This document shows, one piece after another, positions 52,546-54,911 of a stretch of DNA of 54,911 nucleotides. The DNA is from an uncultured Eubacteriales bacterium (GTDB lineage: Bacteria; Bacillota; Clostridia; TANB77; CAG-508). The translations under genes were made by a program, and so were the position numbers. Position 1 is the stretch's first letter. Each line of letters opens with the position of its first letter. Where the stretch lies: the NCBI GenBank assembly GCA_905203305.1, contig CAJKVH010000010.1, positions 1 to 54,911 on the forward strand, given 5' to 3'. Below the pieces are notes generated by a model that was not told the origin of the DNA, ran no database searches, and saw nothing but the letters and a program-made list of their open reading frames with translations.

Positions 52546-52580
52546 CTCGGGTAGGTAAATAACCTACCTGAGTTTTATTT
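52546..52580 (+). terminator. Terminator of foreign-looking gene C
   Basis: An 11-base-pair stem pairs CTCGGGTAGGT with ACCTACCTGAG (one G-T pair) around AAATA, then TTTTATTT. Confidence 0.9.
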
Positions 52581-52586
52581 AAAACC

Positions 52587-52615
52587 TTGATATTTTAGGG
52601 ATTTTAATGTATAAT
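52587..52615 (+). promoter_or_regulatory. Sigma-A promoter of alaS
   Basis: TTGATA (52587-52592), 17 bases, TATAAT (52610-52615), 37 bases before the alaS ATG. No T-box is present. Confidence 0.82.
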
Positions 52616-52651
52616 AAAAAAGATTTTATAAAAGAGAAGGAAGGAATATAA

Positions 52652-54403
52652 ATGAAAGCAATAGAAATTAGAAATAAATATTTAAACTTTTTTAAAGCAC
52701 ATGGACACCAAGTAATACCATCAGCATCTTTAATACCAGAAAATGATCCATCAGTATTATTTACAACAGCAGGAATGCAACCACTAGTGCCATATTTACT
52801 AGGACAGCCTCATCCAGAAGGAACAAGACTTACAGATTTTCAAAAATGTGTAAGAACAAATGATATTGATGAAGTAGGAGATAATCGTCATTTAACATAC
52901 TTCGAAATGCTAGGAAACTGGTCACTTGGAGACTATTTTAAAGAAGAATCAATAAAAATGAGTTTCGAATTTTTAACAAAAGAATTAGGAATTCCAGTAG
53001 AAAAATTATCAGTAACAGTATTTAAAGGAGATGAAGATTGCCCAAGAGATGAAGTGGCAGCATCATGTTGGAAAAAAGCAGGAATATTAGATGGACATAT
53101 CTATTACTATGGAAAAGATGATAACTGGTGGATAGCAGGAGAAACAGGACCATGTGGACCTGATACAGAAATGTTTTATGATACAGGAAAACCAGCATGT
53201 TCACCTAATTGTCAACCATCATGTGATTGTGGTAAATATGTTGAAATATGGAACAATGTATTTATGGAATATTTTAAAGATGAAAAAGGATATTCAAAAT
53301 TAGAACAAAGAAATGTGGATACAGGTTTAGGATTAGAAAGAATGACAATGTTATTACAAGGAAAAGAAACACCATTTGATACAGAAATATTTAAACCTGT
53401 AATGGACAAACTAGTAGAACTAGAAAAAGTAGATTTAATTGAAAGTAGAAGAATAGTTGCAGAACATTTACGTTCAAGTATGATGATAATATCAGATGGC
53501 GGAAGACCATCAAACTTAGATAGAGGATATGTACTTCGTCGTTTAATAAGAAGAATGATAAGACATATAAACAAATTACAAATAAACTTAGATGAATTAG
53601 GATCATTAATAGATTTAAATATAGATAATCTAAAAGAAATGTATCCTGATTTAGAAAAAAATAGAGAAACAATAAAATCAGTAATAATAGAAGAAAAAAA
53701 TAAATTCATAAAAACATTAGCAAATGGAGAAAAAGAATTTAACAAGGAAGTTGCCAAATTAAAAGAACAAGGAAAAGACATGATAGATGGAAAAATGGTA
53801 TTTAGACTATATGATACATACGGTTTTCCACCAGAAGTAACAAAAGAATTAGCTCAAGAAAATGATATGAAAATATCAATGGAAGAATTTGATAAACTAT
53901 TTAAAGAACATCAAGAAAAATCAAGAGCAGGGGCAACACAAAAATTCAAAGGCGGATTAGCATCAACAGGGGAAAAAGAAACAAAATATCATACAGCTAC
54001 ACACCTTTTAAATGCAGCTTTAAAACAGGTTCTTGGATCACATGTACATCAAAGAGGAAGTAACATAACAGAAGAAAGAATGAGATTTGATTTTTCTCAT
54101 CCAAGCAAAATGACACCAGAAGAAAAAGCAGAAGTTGAAGAATTAGTTAATAAATGGATTCAAGATGCAATTCCAGTAGAAAGATTAGAAATGAAAAAAG
54201 ATGAAGCCATAGCAATGGGTGCAGAAGCCATGTTTGCCGATAAATATGGAGATATAGTAACTGTATATAAAATAGGAGATGTATCAATAGAACTATGTGG
54301 AGGACCTCATGTATCTAACACAAAAGAATTAGGACATTTTAAAATTAAAAAAGAAGAAGCAAGTTCTTCAGGTGTAAGAAGAATAAAAGCAATATTAGAT
54401 TAA
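52652..54403 (+). CDS. alaS: Alanine--tRNA ligase, short form without the C-Ala domain
   Basis: AlaRS charges tRNA-Ala and edits Ser/Gly mischarging. The catalytic domain is complete (FFKAHGHQVIPSASLIP, TTAGMQPLVPYLLG, ETGPCGPDTEMFYD, VDTGLGLERM). It is followed by the tRNA-recognition domain (RLIRRMIRH) and the editing domain with both metal motifs, HTATHLLNAAL and CGGPH. The protein stops at residue 583, right after SGVRRIKAI, whereas a typical bacterial AlaRS has about 870 residues with a further coiled-coil and C-Ala (DHHA1) domain. A terminator follows eight bases later, so the short end looks genuine, not a frameshift. AGGAAGG precedes ATG 52652. Confidence 0.92.
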   Translation: MKAIEIRNKYLNFFKAHGHQVIPSASLIPENDPSVLFTTAGMQPLVPYLLGQPHPEGTRLTDFQKCVRTNDIDEVGDNRHLTYFEMLGNWSLGDYFKEESIKMSFEFLTKELGIPVEKLSVTVFKGDEDCPRDEVAASCWKKAGILDGHIYYYGKDDNWWIAGETGPCGPDTEMFYDTGKPACSPNCQPSCDCGKYVEIWNNVFMEYFKDEKGYSKLEQRNVDTGLGLERMTMLLQGKETPFDTEIFKPVMDKLVELEKVDLIESRRIVAEHLRSSMMIISDGGRPSNLDRGYVLRRLIRRMIRHINKLQINLDELGSLIDLNIDNLKEMYPDLEKNRETIKSVIIEEKNKFIKTLANGEKEFNKEVAKLKEQGKDMIDGKMVFRLYDTYGFPPEVTKELAQENDMKISMEEFDKLFKEHQEKSRAGATQKFKGGLASTGEKETKYHTATHLLNAALKQVLGSHVHQRGSNITEERMRFDFSHPSKMTPEEKAEVEELVNKWIQDAIPVERLEMKKDEAIAMGAEAMFADKYGDIVTVYKIGDVSIELCGGPHVSNTKELGHFKIKKEEASSSGVRRIKAILD

Positions 54404-54411
54404 TTTTAAGT

Positions 54412-54440
54412 AAGACGGATTTTAAGTGATCCGTCTTCTG
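54412..54440 (+). terminator. Terminator of alaS
   Basis: The stem AAGACGGAT/ATCCGTCTT with an eight-base loop is followed by CTGTT. The T run is poor, so some read-through into hinT is likely. Confidence 0.75.
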
Positions 54441-54529
54441 TTAAAAGGAAAGATAAATTTGAAAAAAATTGTAGAATGCAATATTTTTAATCAAATTTTG
54501 TGCCTTTAAAGAAAGGAAGGGTTGTAAAA

Positions 54530-54877
54530 ATGAAAGATGATTGTTTATTTTGTAAAATAATAAAAGGAGAAATTCCTTCAACAAAAGTATATGAAGATGA
54601 ATTAGTTTATGGATTTAAAGACATAAATCCAGCAGCACCAATACACATTTTAGTTATTCCTAAAAAACATATAGATTGCCTAACAGATTTAACAGAAGAA
54701 GATGAGAAATATATTTGGGCAATTCATAAAGCAATGAATAAAATAGCAGAAGAACAAGGATTTAAGGAAAATGGATATAGAGTAATTGTAAATTGCGGTA
54801 AAGATTCAGGACAAGAAGTTATGCATTTACATTATCACTTATTAGCAGGAGCAAAATTTGGAGATAAAATTGTATAA
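54530..54877 (+). CDS. hinT: HIT-family nucleotide hydrolase (HinT)
   Basis: HinT hydrolyses aminoacyl-AMP and other adenosine phosphoramidates. The 115-residue protein has CLFCKIIKGEIPSTKVYED at the start, PAAPIHILVIPKKHI in the centre and the histidine triad QEVMHLHYHLLAG at the end. ATG 54530 is the start, after GGAAGGG and eight further bases; the in-frame ATG at 54500 has no site. Its position behind alaS is in line with a role in clearing aminoacyl-adenylates, though that is an inference. Confidence 0.95.
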   Translation: MKDDCLFCKIIKGEIPSTKVYEDELVYGFKDINPAAPIHILVIPKKHIDCLTDLTEEDEKYIWAIHKAMNKIAEEQGFKENGYRVIVNCGKDSGQEVMHLHYHLLAGAKFGDKIV

Positions 54878-54891
54878 AAAGGAGCAAAAAA

Positions 54892-54911
54892 ATGACTTTT
54901 ACACAAATTTT
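54892..54911 (+). CDS. Start of an unidentified gene, cut by the window end
   Basis: AAAGGAG (54878-54884 region) is followed by ATG 54892 and the codons for MTFTQI before the window ends. Too little is visible for a name. The short gap after hinT suggests cotranscription. Confidence 0.5.

Overview
The window is about 55 kb of very AT-rich chromosomal DNA. Nearly every gene is Firmicute-like, with AGGAGG-type ribosome binding sites, sigma-A promoters on 17-base spacers and simple hairpin terminators. Endospore genes are present: spoIIID, yabG, cwlD, a GerA/GerB/GerC receptor operon and a SpoVB-like flippase. The best reading is an uncultured or gut-type spore-forming member of the Clostridia. 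No rRNA, CRISPR array, transposase, integrase or phage structural gene was recognised.

Layout. 1-4146: the 3' part of addB, then pgeF, an LD-carboxypeptidase and a membrane-anchored NAGPA-type glycosidase. 4262-5169: a zinc-finger-less dnaJ/cbpA gene split by one extra base. 5186-8209: a self-contained transcription unit of two unknown small genes and an orphan VirD4/TraG ATPase. 8204-13551: prfA, a T-box-controlled thrS, a small coiled-coil gene behind possible Spo0A boxes, and an M18 aminopeptidase. 13626-24412: tRNA-Arg, a GldA/GldF/GldG-like ABC operon, a YkvI-like transporter, a beta-propeller-like membrane protein, cvpA, an LCP ligase, dacF, comEA, a PLC-like zinc hydrolase, tRNA-Cys and tRNA-Gly. 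24435-36322: a second dacF, then a surface/signalling cluster (thioester adhesin, Ig-like membrane protein, REC-GGDEF protein, very acidic coiled-coil protein, DUF2207 protein). 36325-41219: rplM-rpsI, a MurJ/SpoVB-like flippase and HU, bracketed by two foreign-looking singletons. 41218-47634: cwlD, dprA, spoIIID, tdk, an HD dNTPase-like gene, yabG, veg and a pseudopilin-like gene. 47633-51855: the germinant receptor operon plus a small membrane protein. 51918-54911: a third foreign-looking lipoprotein, an unusually short alaS, hinT and the start of one more gene.

Two patterns stand out. First, at least five genes (dnaJ, the PLC-like gene, the second dacF, the DUF2207 gene twice at its 3' end, and dprA) are broken by what looks like one extra C on the coding strand directly before GG. 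Deleting that C restores the family sequence or the natural stop each time; yabG is a weaker further case. A systematic sequencing or assembly error is the leading explanation, and it affects how these pseudogenes should be read. Second, three single genes (36461-37423, 40744-41157, 51997-52524) use much more C/G-rich codons than everything around them. Each has its own promoter and terminator, and they look like recent one-gene acquisitions, all envelope-directed.

Functionally the window mixes housekeeping (translation factors, synthetases, nucleotide salvage), cell-wall and spore maintenance (DacF paralogs, LCP, CwlD, flippase, LdcA-like), natural-competence-type DNA handling (ComEA, DprA) and a surface adhesion module next to a GGDEF protein. 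All assignments rest on reading motifs and gene order by eye; no database search was run.
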